Shown here: positions 35,251-44,021 of the stretch, in pieces
Layout of the letters: the number at the start of each line of letters is the position of its first letter
Position numbering within the stretch: the stretch's first letter is position 1
Assembly (NCBI GenBank): GCA_902762325.1
Contig: CACWNV010000010.1
Location: forward strand, 41,439-105,438
Direction: 5' to 3'
Source: an uncultured Prevotellaceae bacterium
GTDB lineage: Bacteria > Bacteroidota > Bacteroidia > Bacteroidales > Bacteroidaceae
DNA length: 64,000 bases
Notes under the pieces: model-generated
Told to the model about the DNA's origin: nothing
The model's database searches: none
What the model saw: only the letters and a program-made list of their open reading frames with translations
Program-made: the position numbers and the translations under genes

Positions 35251-36717
35251 TTATCTGACTTTCGTGTCAACACGCTTATCAGACAGGATTTCTTTACCGG
35301 CAGCATGGGCATCGAACAGGACCTTCTCTTTGGTGAAATCTGGAGTGTTGAATGAATAAAGGCTCTCCCCGTAGTACTTCTTGGGATTGCGCTGCGGCAA
35401 TAAGAACGGCTTTGTTGCCCTACCCTTTTCATCAATACTGGCAAGATAAAGCTTTGAATAGAGACCGTCGTCACGTCTGCTGGTAAAGACTATCCACCGG
35501 GAATTGACATTCCAGTTGTGATAACTGTCAGCATGCGGACTGTTCACCTCAGTCAATGGTCTTGCCTCACCTGTCTGCAAGTCCATAATCCATTGCTCAC
35601 TCTCCTCATGCCAGATTGAAAAATAGCCATAGTCCATCAAGGTGAAAAGCAGGAATCTACCGTCGTATGAGGGGCGGGGCCATGTAAGGCTCTTGCCCTG
35701 CTGGACGGCATTAAAGATTGTATCTACGTGTTCCCCAAACTTTCCAGTCTCGGGATCGAATGCTATCTTGCAGAGATTATACTTCTCATCCTTGAAGTAG
35801 ACTGGATACTCCTGCTGTCTGCAAGTCATATAGTACAAGGTCCTGCCATCAGGAGAAAAGACTGGCGAGTTCTCCGACCAGTCACTGGTGGACAATAGCG
35901 AATCTGTTAATATCTCATGAGTCAGAGGATTGTAGACAAACACATCCGATGAAAGGTCGAACACCTCTATCCGCTCTTTTGGAACGACATGGAAGCCTTG
36001 CCGCGTCTGGTTGGTTGAAAAAGCGCAATACTTACCTGAAGGATGCCAGTAAGGATAGACCATCGAACCACCCAGTAGATCATTCTTTGCCCTCAGCCAT
36101 TCCCGCTGACCATCCATCTGAAACATAGTAGCCCCATGTTCTCCCCGGACGTGAAAGACGAAGCGTGAAGGGTTGGTCTGCGCACTGCTATGGCAGTTGA
36201 CGCACATGCCGGGAACCTGCGTGTTCTCTATGATGGCATATTCCTTGAAGGTGGAAAGATCGCGCTGATAAAGTCCCATCTTGCTATACACCTCATACCC
36301 CGGTGCAATACGACGATAAGTAAGTCCCCACTCATCCAACGGATAAGAACTGACATCAACGGTGAAGTCCTTATACTGAGTCCATTTATCGTCTTTCAGC
36401 ATACAGACGGTAAAGGTCAACTTTCCTCCCTTGTTCTTTTCTGTCAGTTCATGCCAGTCGGCTACATCAAAGTCGGCATATTCTCCATTAACATGCAGTT
36501 CTCCACCTTTGGAACCTCTTACAACAACATCAAGCACGGTAACACCCTCATCGACAGCATTGAAATTGAGCGGTGCTATATCCACTGGCACTGTCACGCC
36601 CTTGTAATCAGGATAAATGTCAGGTAAGACATCCTTCTTCTCCACATCAGATGGCAGAGAAGAGCAGCCTACCATGACTGCTGTCATTATAAATAGGAAC
36701 AGGATATTTCTTGCCAT
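35251..36717 (-). CDS. CxxCH lipoprotein with PD40/TolB-like propeller, copy B
   Basis: 488 residues. Lipobox VMVGCSS (Cys18); IYPDYKGVTVPVDIAPLNF (34-52); haem motif PGMCVNCHSS (172-176), then blades FSPDGRTLYYM and DSYHNWNVNSRWIVFTSRR, which is followed by the shared DDGLY. Closer to copy C than to copy A: both have GSKGGE(L/I)HVNGEYADFD. Expected to be an envelope lipoprotein with one covalent haem, by motif only. It is last in the five-gene minus-strand run, one base after the membrane protein of copy B. Confidence 0.82.
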   Translation of the reverse strand: MARNILFLFIMTAVMVGCSSLPSDVEKKDVLPDIYPDYKGVTVPVDIAPLNFNAVDEGVTVLDVVVRGSKGGELHVNGEYADFDVADWHELTEKNKGGKLTFTVCMLKDDKWTQYKDFTVDVSSYPLDEWGLTYRRIAPGYEVYSKMGLYQRDLSTFKEYAIIENTQVPGMCVNCHSSAQTNPSRFVFHVRGEHGATMFQMDGQREWLRAKNDLLGGSMVYPYWHPSGKYCAFSTNQTRQGFHVVPKERIEVFDLSSDVFVYNPLTHEILTDSLLSTSDWSENSPVFSPDGRTLYYMTCRQQEYPVYFKDEKYNLCKIAFDPETGKFGEHVDTIFNAVQQGKSLTWPRPSYDGRFLLFTLMDYGYFSIWHEESEQWIMDLQTGEARPLTEVNSPHADSYHNWNVNSRWIVFTSRRDDGLYSKLYLASIDEKGRATKPFLLPQRNPKKYYGESLYSFNTPDFTKEKVLFDAHAAGKEILSDKRVDTKVR

Positions 36718-36718
36718 C

Positions 36719-38476
36719 TTATTGCCCTTTCATTAAATAATACCACACTGTACTTCTGTACGTTTCCAGTTCAGGAGCATTCGTACCACTATTCGACACT
36801 ATTCTTCCAAAATCGCTAAGACTCTTCAGAATAACAGGACTGACCACTCCTTGCGGAGGCTGTTGGTTGTTCTGAGCGAAAGCAAAGGCTATGGCCTCCT
36901 GACAGCTTCGGGGATTGTAATTCTGCTGACCTTGAACCACCTGAACATATTGCATAAACAATGGGATGTCGCGATTCAGCAACGGACAAAGCAGCAGATA
37001 CTGCGTGGCCATCACATTCTTAGGATTACGCATGAACAACTGACCGCAAATCTTATCCACCTCGTCTTCGCTGAAGAGGAAATCCTCCTGCAAACGTATC
37101 TGCCTTAGCCATCCATAAAGAGAATGGGCATCAATCCGTTTCTCATCAGTCATCAAGTCTTCCATCTTCTCAGCCCAGCCACGGTAGCAGAAAGTCTTTC
37201 TAAGCATCTCCGCATACTTTCTTGCCACGGAATATTCACCGTTAATCAGGTTCGTCTCCACCAACCTCTTCACAGCCCGGGCACTTTTGTTATAGTCGGG
37301 CAATGCTTCCATCGACTCGAAGGCAAACCGCTGGGCAGTGTTAATCAGTCCCAGATAATAATACACTTCCCCAGTCAACTGTACAGAAACAGGGTTACGG
37401 TCGAATGGCGGAAGAAGTCCTTCCACTCCACGCTGATAGAACTCAAATGCACGATTACCAAGCTGGTTGTTCATTGCCAATGCGAGATTAGTGGCACAAA
37501 CACTCATCGGCAGATCGGGCATGCGCTTCTCCGACTTAGCAATCACTCCATTCCAGTCTTTCGACCGTACCAAGTAATCGTACTCCATCAAATCATATTT
37601 CTTTTCGTCAAAGCCCTTTGGAACAAAAAATCCAGCTAATACTATCACACAAACGGTAATAATTGCTGGCCAGAATGCTTTCTTCCCGGAAACACTAAAT
37701 GACAAATGAGAGAGACAGATGAGAATGATAACCATTAAAGGTATCAGATACATCAATATGGGCAGCATCTGCACTCCACGGTAATAGCCGATACCACTAA
37801 AAAGACGCAGCAAGGGATATGGGAGGAACCATGCACTCACTAATATACATAAAAGAGCAAGGAGCACCGATACTATGCCCATGCCGATTCCCAACCATCC
37901 TTTTATCCTGCCGTCCTGCCATTCCACAACAGCAATATAAAGTGCCGTCATCAGCACCATCGGACCTATCAACCAATAGATTAGTGGTATGCCAACAAGA
38001 CAAAAGACTATTCTCGCCAACTGTTTCTTAGGATACAACCACATGAAAAGCAATCCGAAGGCAAGAGCTACAACATAGCCAAGCAGGACATTCTCATCCC
38101 CTAACAGATACCACAAGGAAAGAACAGGAAGGAAACTCAAGGGGTACAAGAAGTCTGCATTATCCTTCATCCCGGGCATCTGTCTTTTCATTAACAGCCA
38201 TATCAGCAGCTGAATCAGGACAAACAGCACAGCCAGAATGATTGAACCAAACACCAGATAATAGTAAAACTGCACCAAGAACTCTGCCACATATCGCACC
38301 AGACCACCTGGCAAAGCTATCCTTCCCATGAAATAGCTGTCACCTGACTGGAAGAGCTGAAACTGTTCCTGATAGCTAAGCGCAAAGGGATAGGCGTATC
38401 TCCAAAACAGAAACACTGCCACACCGAAAAGAACGGTCAGAGTAGTTTTCCAATAATTACTCAGGTATTTCTTCAT
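36719..38476 (-). CDS. DUF6057-like polytopic membrane protein, copy B
   Basis: 585 residues from MKKYLSNYWKTTLTV (four more codons are open upstream to 38488). About ten membrane helices fill the first 300 residues; a soluble TPR-like tail follows (FYQRGVEGLLPPFDRNPV, INGEYSVARKYAEMLRKTFCYRG). The family motif ALPGGLVRYVAEFLVQFYYY lies at about 54-73. The 5' end overlaps the DUF4369-like gene and the 3' end is one base from the CxxCH lipoprotein, so the pair is made together. Function unknown. Confidence 0.8.
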   Translation of the reverse strand: MKKYLSNYWKTTLTVLFGVAVFLFWRYAYPFALSYQEQFQLFQSGDSYFMGRIALPGGLVRYVAEFLVQFYYYLVFGSIILAVLFVLIQLLIWLLMKRQMPGMKDNADFLYPLSFLPVLSLWYLLGDENVLLGYVVALAFGLLFMWLYPKKQLARIVFCLVGIPLIYWLIGPMVLMTALYIAVVEWQDGRIKGWLGIGMGIVSVLLALLCILVSAWFLPYPLLRLFSGIGYYRGVQMLPILMYLIPLMVIILICLSHLSFSVSGKKAFWPAIITVCVIVLAGFFVPKGFDEKKYDLMEYDYLVRSKDWNGVIAKSEKRMPDLPMSVCATNLALAMNNQLGNRAFEFYQRGVEGLLPPFDRNPVSVQLTGEVYYYLGLINTAQRFAFESMEALPDYNKSARAVKRLVETNLINGEYSVARKYAEMLRKTFCYRGWAEKMEDLMTDEKRIDAHSLYGWLRQIRLQEDFLFSEDEVDKICGQLFMRNPKNVMATQYLLLCPLLNRDIPLFMQYVQVVQGQQNYNPRSCQEAIAFAFAQNNQQPPQGVVSPVILKSLSDFGRIVSNSGTNAPELETYRSTVWYYLMKGQ

Positions 38477-39113
38477 TGGTATCTGCATTAATAGTTACGA
38501 TTCTGCCGTCGGGAAGTTTTTTCTTATATGTTGTGGGAAATCGACCGGCAAGAAAATCGTGCAGCACACCTTCCTTCAGATTTGCCGCCATCTGCCGTGT
38601 CATTTTCTTATACTGGAGGTGTATGCTGTCACCACGGGCATTGAGAAGTGCTATCTCTTTCTCATTCCCATTTTCTTTCATCGAAGCAATCATCCTCTTT
38701 AAGTTCCCCAAATCCAACGCATGCTGCTCTGTCCGTTGTTTCCACAGTTCAAGCGAGTCGTTCTGCGGTGTACCGGTAGAATGACTGATGCTGTCAATGA
38801 CCACCTGTACATCACCTGCCTCACCGACAACCAGCAATGGCTGGATGCCAAGCCGATAATGATAATCCAGCAGAATCTTATACATCTGCATTTTTTGTGT
38901 TACAAACTCAAACTTCTTGTCCTTGATCTCTACGGAATCAACCGTTTCCATCGTTGCCGGGCCATTAAGAGGCACTAGGAAAATCAGTTTGCCTTCATAT
39001 TGATCACTACCCATTGTTCCATGAATACGGCATTCATTGGAATTCTGCTGATAACAACTGTTCAACAGCGTGGCAACAGCCACTGCTAACACACAAAATA
39101 ATATCTTTCTCAT
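38457..39113 (-). CDS. DUF4369-like lipoprotein
   Basis: 218 residues. Lipobox LLNSCYQ (Cys20). The region about 30-115 resembles the DUF4369 domain seen at the N-terminus of TlpA-like thiol oxidoreductases (IHGTMGSDQYEGKLIFLVPL, VVGEAGDVQVVIDS), followed by a charged helical part; no thioredoxin domain and no CxxC are present. It lies between pair C (sharing one base) and pair B (overlapping about 20-32 bases). Its link with haem-motif lipoproteins suggests a role in redox or folding in the envelope, but this is inference. Confidence 0.75.
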   Translation of the reverse strand: MRKILFCVLAVAVATLLNSCYQQNSNECRIHGTMGSDQYEGKLIFLVPLNGPATMETVDSVEIKDKKFEFVTQKMQMYKILLDYHYRLGIQPLLVVGEAGDVQVVIDSISHSTGTPQNDSLELWKQRTEQHALDLGNLKRMIASMKENGNEKEIALLNARGDSIHLQYKKMTRQMAANLKEGVLHDFLAGRFPTTYKKKLPDGRIVTINADTNEEIPE

Positions 39114-40609
39114 TACTCTCTGATTTTCACTTGAATTCGTTGCTTTCCGAACACAGAACGGGAAGCCTCATGAGCATTGAAGCTAACCTTAGTCTTCGTA
39201 AAGTCCGGTACATTATAAGCGTCAAACAATTCCTGATAATACTTTAAGGGATTACGCTGAGGCAGCAGGAAAGGTTTCGTGGCGTTCCCATGCTCATCAA
39301 TGCCTGCTAAATAAAGTCTGGTGTACATACCATCTTCCCGCCGGGAAGAAAAGACAAACCAATGGCTGTCGCTGCTCCAGTTGTGATAACTGTCTGTCTC
39401 GGCACTGTTCACCTCTACCAAAGGACGATATTCTCTGGTCTGCATATCCATCAACCACAAATCAGCATCGTTCTGGAAAACGGGGAAATTGCTTCTTTCG
39501 CTCATACAGAACATCAGCCAACGGCCATTATAGGACGGACGAGCCAGGGTAACGCTCTTCTCTGTCTGAACTGCACTGATCAGTGTATCGACTTCTGTTC
39601 CGAAGACTCCTGTCTTCGCATCAAAAGGAATGCTGCATAGGCTGCATTTCACCTTTTCATATTCTGCCGGAACATCACACGACTTTGACGTGCTGTAGTA
39701 CAATGTCTTTCCATCGGGAGAGAAGGCAGGGAATATCTCAAGGTCATCTGTGTTCAACTGAGGAGACAGAATCAACTCGTTTGTCTGGGCGTCCAACAGG
39801 ATAATATTACTGAAACTGTGATAAGCTTCTATCCGTTGCCGGGTACCGACAAAAAAGCTCTGATGGACGGAATTAGCAGCATAGGCGCAATATCTGCCTG
39901 AAGGATGCCAATAGGCATAGCTACCCGCAGCCTTCGTCACTTCTGTCTTTGTGTTCAACCACGTCTGCACGCCATCCCGCTGTATCAGAGTCCCGCCTCC
40001 TTCACCACGTATCTGCAGAGTGAACAGCGAAGGATCAGTTTGGTTACTCGTATGGCAATTCATACAATGGCCGCTCACAGCACTCTCCTCAAGAACAGGC
40101 TGCTGCTCAAAGGTATGAATATTACGTTGGAAAATACCAATTCTCGGACCTCCTATCTCATATCCAGGAGGGATAAGTCGGTATGTCAAGCCATAGTCTT
40201 CCAACGGAAACCGACTGACAAAGACTTTAAAGTCGACATACTGTTTCCATTGTCCGTCGTTCATGGCACAGACTGTAAAGACTATTTCTCCCCCTATATT
40301 CTGTTCTGTCAGCTCATGCCATTCATCAATGTCAAAGTCAGCATACTCTCCATTCACATGTATCTCACCGCCTTTGCTCCCACGTGCAACGACATCCACC
40401 CGCTGAACATCAGTTCCTAACACGTTGAAATTCAGCGGGGCTATTCCTGCTGGAATTGTAACCCCAATATAATCAGGGTAGATATCAGGCTGTTTCTGAA
40501 CTTTCACAGGATTATTCACCTGGTGATCACAGGCAACAAACAACAGCAGACATACTGAAGTGAATGCCAAAAGGGTATAGAGTTCAATGCGCCGTATCAT
40601 TCCTTCCAT
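39113..40609 (-). CDS. CxxCH lipoprotein with PD40/TolB-like propeller, copy C
   Basis: 498 residues. Lipobox LLFVACDH (Cys27); IYPDYIGVTIPAGIAPLNF (43-61); haem motif SGHCMNCHTS (182-186); blades FSPDGKTLYYS and DSYHNWSSDSHWFVFSSRREDG. Its sequence follows copy B throughout. The 5' end overlaps the membrane-protein gene of the pair by 26 bases; a start three codons later (40600) is also possible. Envelope location and haem binding are inferred from the lipobox and motif. Confidence 0.82.
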   Translation of the reverse strand: MEGMIRRIELYTLLAFTSVCLLLFVACDHQVNNPVKVQKQPDIYPDYIGVTIPAGIAPLNFNVLGTDVQRVDVVARGSKGGEIHVNGEYADFDIDEWHELTEQNIGGEIVFTVCAMNDGQWKQYVDFKVFVSRFPLEDYGLTYRLIPPGYEIGGPRIGIFQRNIHTFEQQPVLEESAVSGHCMNCHTSNQTDPSLFTLQIRGEGGGTLIQRDGVQTWLNTKTEVTKAAGSYAYWHPSGRYCAYAANSVHQSFFVGTRQRIEAYHSFSNIILLDAQTNELILSPQLNTDDLEIFPAFSPDGKTLYYSTSKSCDVPAEYEKVKCSLCSIPFDAKTGVFGTEVDTLISAVQTEKSVTLARPSYNGRWLMFCMSERSNFPVFQNDADLWLMDMQTREYRPLVEVNSAETDSYHNWSSDSHWFVFSSRREDGMYTRLYLAGIDEHGNATKPFLLPQRNPLKYYQELFDAYNVPDFTKTKVSFNAHEASRSVFGKQRIQVKIRE

Positions 40610-42299
40610 CCTGTTTATCTATCTTTGCCATGTTTATCATCCGCTTCACATAAGCACCATAGGGAGAACTGGGCACGTTACCCTGCTGCTGGACGTAGTT
40701 TACGGCATCTTGATATACTAAGGGCATACGGGTATAGTTTCCATACTGCTGTGCCCAGGACAACGACTGCATGAAAAATGGAATGTTACCATTCAGCAGG
40801 ATCTGACCGATAAAGTATTCTAATGCCATCTTATTCTCCTTGTTCTCCCAGAAAAGTCTGCCAAGGATCTTGTCTGCCTCAGCATAGCTGAAGAGGAAAT
40901 CCTCCTTGAACCTCAAGCGACGAAGTCGTCCCATGACAGAATGTGCGGCTACCTTCGCGTCATTGTTAAGGCAGAGAGCAGCTTCCTCAGCCCAAGTCCG
41001 ATAAAACAGGCTTTTCCTTAGCAAGTCAATATGCTTACGAGCCACTACATATTTCCCGTTTATGAGAAGACACTCGATAATCCTCTTCTCCATCCTTCCG
41101 CTTTTACGACCATTCAGAATGGATTCCTGCATGTCGCTCATATATCGTTGTGCAGAGTTAACCAGTCCTAAGCGGAAGAAAGCCTCTGCAGTAGGCATGT
41201 TAGAAATCAAGTCACTATGCATGGGCATCAGCAAGGCATCTTCCCCACTTTGGTAAAAGTCAAACATCCGGTCTGCCAGTTGTCCTTTCTGAGACAATGC
41301 CAAATTGACGCTGTTCGACCACATCGCGGTCTGCACCTGATAACTGCCGGCACGACTGATAATCTCATCCCATCGCTCATTACGAATCAAATAGTCCTGC
41401 CGGATCAGTTCAAACTTGTCTTTATCGTAACCTGCTGTCAGTCCGAAATAACATAACACTGCCAGCAAAAGCAACTGTCCACAAACCGACAATGTCGCTT
41501 TAGGAACTGATTGTTCCCTTCTTTTCGATGGCGGGACGAAAGAAACGATACCGACAATTAAGGCAAGGACCACTGGAAGGGCAAACTGTATGACAGAATA
41601 GTGCATGGGAATACGATAGTAATTCAATCCCAGCAGAACTGATTTCAACGGCCACTGCGGCAGGAAGAAATAATATGCCACGAATTGAAGGGCTGTCATC
41701 CACACCACCATCCAAAGACTCTTCCAACCTGTCTGGAACACTCGTAATACGGTATACAACCATGCCATCGGTCCAATTAGCCAATACAAACAAGGAATGA
41801 GGAAAAAGTCAACTGCCAGACATAGCCTTTTTCTTTTGCGAAGACCGTCCCAACCGTTCATAAGAGCCACAGCACCACAGGCCAATAGTATTGCCACGAC
41901 ATACGACAACAATACATTCTCATCGCCCATGAGCCATAGAAGCAACACAGAGGGGACGAATGACAAGCCATAGCAGATGGCAGGACATCTGTTGCTATCT
42001 GATAATTGGTTCATCAACCGCCAGACCAGACGTTGGAGGAGTACAAACAGGAAACCTAAAATAAAAGCTCCGAGCCATTCTATGACATAAAATTGTACAA
42101 GGAACTCACTGATGTAATCGGCTAATCCTCCTGGTACGGTCATCCGTTCCAGAAAATAATCAAAGGAAAAAAGAAAAAGCTGATACTGCTCATGATAGGA
42201 CATCACATGAGGATAGCAAAAGAGCCAGAACAAGAATATTGTCACGCCAAACAGCAATGTCAATATCCACCTGCCACAAAACGCTAATTTCCTCAACAT
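40584..42299 (-). CDS. DUF6057-like polytopic membrane protein, copy C
   Basis: 571 residues from MLRKLAFCGRWILTLLFGV. The frame opens 33 codons earlier (42398), but the promoter at 42332-42363 puts that start outside the transcript. About ten membrane helices are followed by a soluble helical tail (FYQSGEDALLMPMHSD, INGKYVVARKHIDLLRKSLFYRT). The family motif TVPGGLADYISEFLVQFY is near residue 55. First gene of the run C-membrane, C-lipoprotein, DUF4369, B-membrane, B-lipoprotein. Function unknown. Confidence 0.8.
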   Translation of the reverse strand: MLRKLAFCGRWILTLLFGVTIFLFWLFCYPHVMSYHEQYQLFLFSFDYFLERMTVPGGLADYISEFLVQFYVIEWLGAFILGFLFVLLQRLVWRLMNQLSDSNRCPAICYGLSFVPSVLLLWLMGDENVLLSYVVAILLACGAVALMNGWDGLRKRKRLCLAVDFFLIPCLYWLIGPMAWLYTVLRVFQTGWKSLWMVVWMTALQFVAYYFFLPQWPLKSVLLGLNYYRIPMHYSVIQFALPVVLALIVGIVSFVPPSKRREQSVPKATLSVCGQLLLLAVLCYFGLTAGYDKDKFELIRQDYLIRNERWDEIISRAGSYQVQTAMWSNSVNLALSQKGQLADRMFDFYQSGEDALLMPMHSDLISNMPTAEAFFRLGLVNSAQRYMSDMQESILNGRKSGRMEKRIIECLLINGKYVVARKHIDLLRKSLFYRTWAEEAALCLNNDAKVAAHSVMGRLRRLRFKEDFLFSYAEADKILGRLFWENKENKMALEYFIGQILLNGNIPFFMQSLSWAQQYGNYTRMPLVYQDAVNYVQQQGNVPSSPYGAYVKRMINMAKIDKQDGRNDTAH

Positions 42300-42331
42300 A
42301 TATCCTTTCTTACACCTAATTAATATTCTTG

Positions 42332-42363
42332 CAAAAGTATAATAAATAACTGAAAGTAGCAAA
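42332..42363 (-). promoter_or_regulatory. Promoter of the five-gene DUF6057/CxxCH run
   Basis: On the minus strand, TTTG (42360-42363), a 20-base spacer and TACTTTTG (42332-42339), a perfect consensus match 33 bases before the chosen start. Confidence 0.75.
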
Positions 42364-42371
42364 TAAATAAA

Positions 42372-42410
42372 GAAAAACCGCCCCGATTGACCGGGCAATC
42401 GGAGCAGTTT
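42372..42410 (-). terminator. Terminator of the second susC-susD operon
   Basis: On the minus strand CTCCGATTG pairs with CAATCGGGG around a short CCCGGT loop and is followed by CGGTTTTTCTTT. It starts about 20 bases after the stop of the repeat lipoprotein gene and lies just upstream of the next promoter. Confidence 0.8.
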
Positions 42411-42429
42411 AAATGTATAGAGTTCTTAA

Positions 42430-43995
42430 TTATTTCTTTTTCTTGAAAGCCCACCATGTTGCTTCAGTCCAACCACCAGTATTTGCCTGCGGATAAATCA
42501 ACTTCATATGATCCTCATCAAGCTGCATGATCTCGAATTTTGTTGGCTTATTCGTATTGTCATGACCTTCATTGTGGTTGTTAATCTGGAATGGGAACAA
42601 GATAGAACCAGCATCGGTAAACAAGTTTCCGTATGCCCAGTTTGGCTGTGAGCCATCAGCAGAAGGCTGAGTACGCTTGCCACCTGCCCAATCCATAATC
42701 GTAAACTTACCAGAACGTATTTCCTTACCAGAAGCGTCATAAGATTTCACACTACCTGTCTTCCAGTCGAAAGTCATATAGGCATTAGGATCTTCCTCAC
42801 CTGTAGCTACATTCGAATCACTGTGGTTCAGCTGACCTGTCAGATCACTTGGAGGACAACCCCACCAAATTCCATTACCATCCTTACAGAAGCTGTCACC
42901 ATCACCAGGAGCATAACCAAGGTTACCCCAAGCACTGCCATCACTACGGAATTCAGTATCCCAAGTCCATGCCTTTGTGCCAAAGTTTGTCAATGCAGCT
43001 TCTGGGTCAGAATTACTCTTGAAAGCCCACCATGTAGCTTCTGTCCAGCTACCAGTGTTTGCCTGAGGATAAACCAGTTTCAAGTGATTAGCATCAAGTT
43101 GCATCACCTCAAAGCGAGTTGGATACAATGTTGCATCATGATCAGCATTGTGGCTGTTAATCTGGAACGGGAAGAGGATAGCACCCTCGGTTGTTACAAG
43201 AGTACCATACGACCACTTCGCCTGAGAACCATCGGCAGAAGCATACTTACGTTCGCCTGTCCAACCTTCAATGCCATTAATCTTACCTTTACGAATCTGG
43301 TTGCCACCGGCATCGAAACAGATTACATTACCGTCATCGTAGATAACCATCTTGGCATCAGCACTTTCTTCTCCGGTAGCTACACCTGTCTCTGTGTGTT
43401 GCATCTGGCCGGTCAAGTCACCGGGAGTAGCACCCCACCAGATTCCATCACCATTGACAATCCAGGAATCACCATCACCTGCGGCATAACCCATGTTACC
43501 CCAAACGGCACCATCACCACGCCATTCAGTATCCCAGGTCCAAGTCTTTGAACCATAAGAGTCACTGGCAAGGAGACGCATCTCTGGAGAGAGCTCTGAT
43601 GGAACGAATACCATAGCAGTCTTTGTTGCCGTGATAATGTTGCCATTGAAGTCACGTGTCTCTATATAATAGGTCTGTTGAGAAGGATTACCACGCTTTG
43701 GCACAATCTTGAACTTGCCATTAGCCGTACCAGATGACAGAATGTTCTGTTCACCACCCTCATCCATTTGGTAAATAGTCACTACACGAGACGGAGAAGT
43801 GAAAAACGTGAAATAGTTTCCGTCAGCTGCCTGTGTGGTATAGTTCTCATCGCTATACTGCACTACGGTAAAGCCATCCGCCAACTGTTGTTCAGTCAAG
43901 CTGGAGTTACCTGGCATGTCGATGCTGTCTTTCGACGGGTCGCAGGCCGTCAGCAAGCCAAGGGCTGCAACCATGAATAATATATGTTTTTTCAT
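42430..43995 (-). CDS. Lipoprotein with two tandem ~180-residue Trp-rich domains
   Basis: 521 residues. Lipobox LLTACDP (Cys18). After an N-terminal region (about 25-145, PKD/Ig-like in look), a domain of about 180 residues occurs twice: 147-326 and 338-519. Each copy begins WTWDTE(W/F)R, contains GYA(A/P)GDGDS, GxGIWWG, DLTGQ, SADGSQ and ILFPFQIN, and ends YPQANTG-WTEATWWAFK. The many Trp and the position after susC-susD suggest a surface glycan-binding protein in the role of SusE/SusF. No enzyme motif is recognised. The gap to susD-2 is 26 bases. Confidence 0.8.
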   Translation of the reverse strand: MKKHILFMVAALGLLTACDPSKDSIDMPGNSSLTEQQLADGFTVVQYSDENYTTQAADGNYFTFFTSPSRVVTIYQMDEGGEQNILSSGTANGKFKIVPKRGNPSQQTYYIETRDFNGNIITATKTAMVFVPSELSPEMRLLASDSYGSKTWTWDTEWRGDGAVWGNMGYAAGDGDSWIVNGDGIWWGATPGDLTGQMQHTETGVATGEESADAKMVIYDDGNVICFDAGGNQIRKGKINGIEGWTGERKYASADGSQAKWSYGTLVTTEGAILFPFQINSHNADHDATLYPTRFEVMQLDANHLKLVYPQANTGSWTEATWWAFKSNSDPEAALTNFGTKAWTWDTEFRSDGSAWGNLGYAPGDGDSFCKDGNGIWWGCPPSDLTGQLNHSDSNVATGEEDPNAYMTFDWKTGSVKSYDASGKEIRSGKFTIMDWAGGKRTQPSADGSQPNWAYGNLFTDAGSILFPFQINNHNEGHDNTNKPTKFEIMQLDEDHMKLIYPQANTGGWTEATWWAFKKKK

Positions 43996-44021
43996 CTTTC
44001 GTTTTGTTTTAAAGGTTATTA

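Noticed and set aside
42300-42398. 33 extra N-terminal codons of membrane protein copy C
   Set aside because: They overlap the promoter at 42332-42363; the Met at 42299 also fits the other copies.
42823-43551. 242-codon frame opposite the repeat lipoprotein
   Set aside because: Antisense shadow of a Trp-rich, repeated coding sequence; no family pattern and no promoter.
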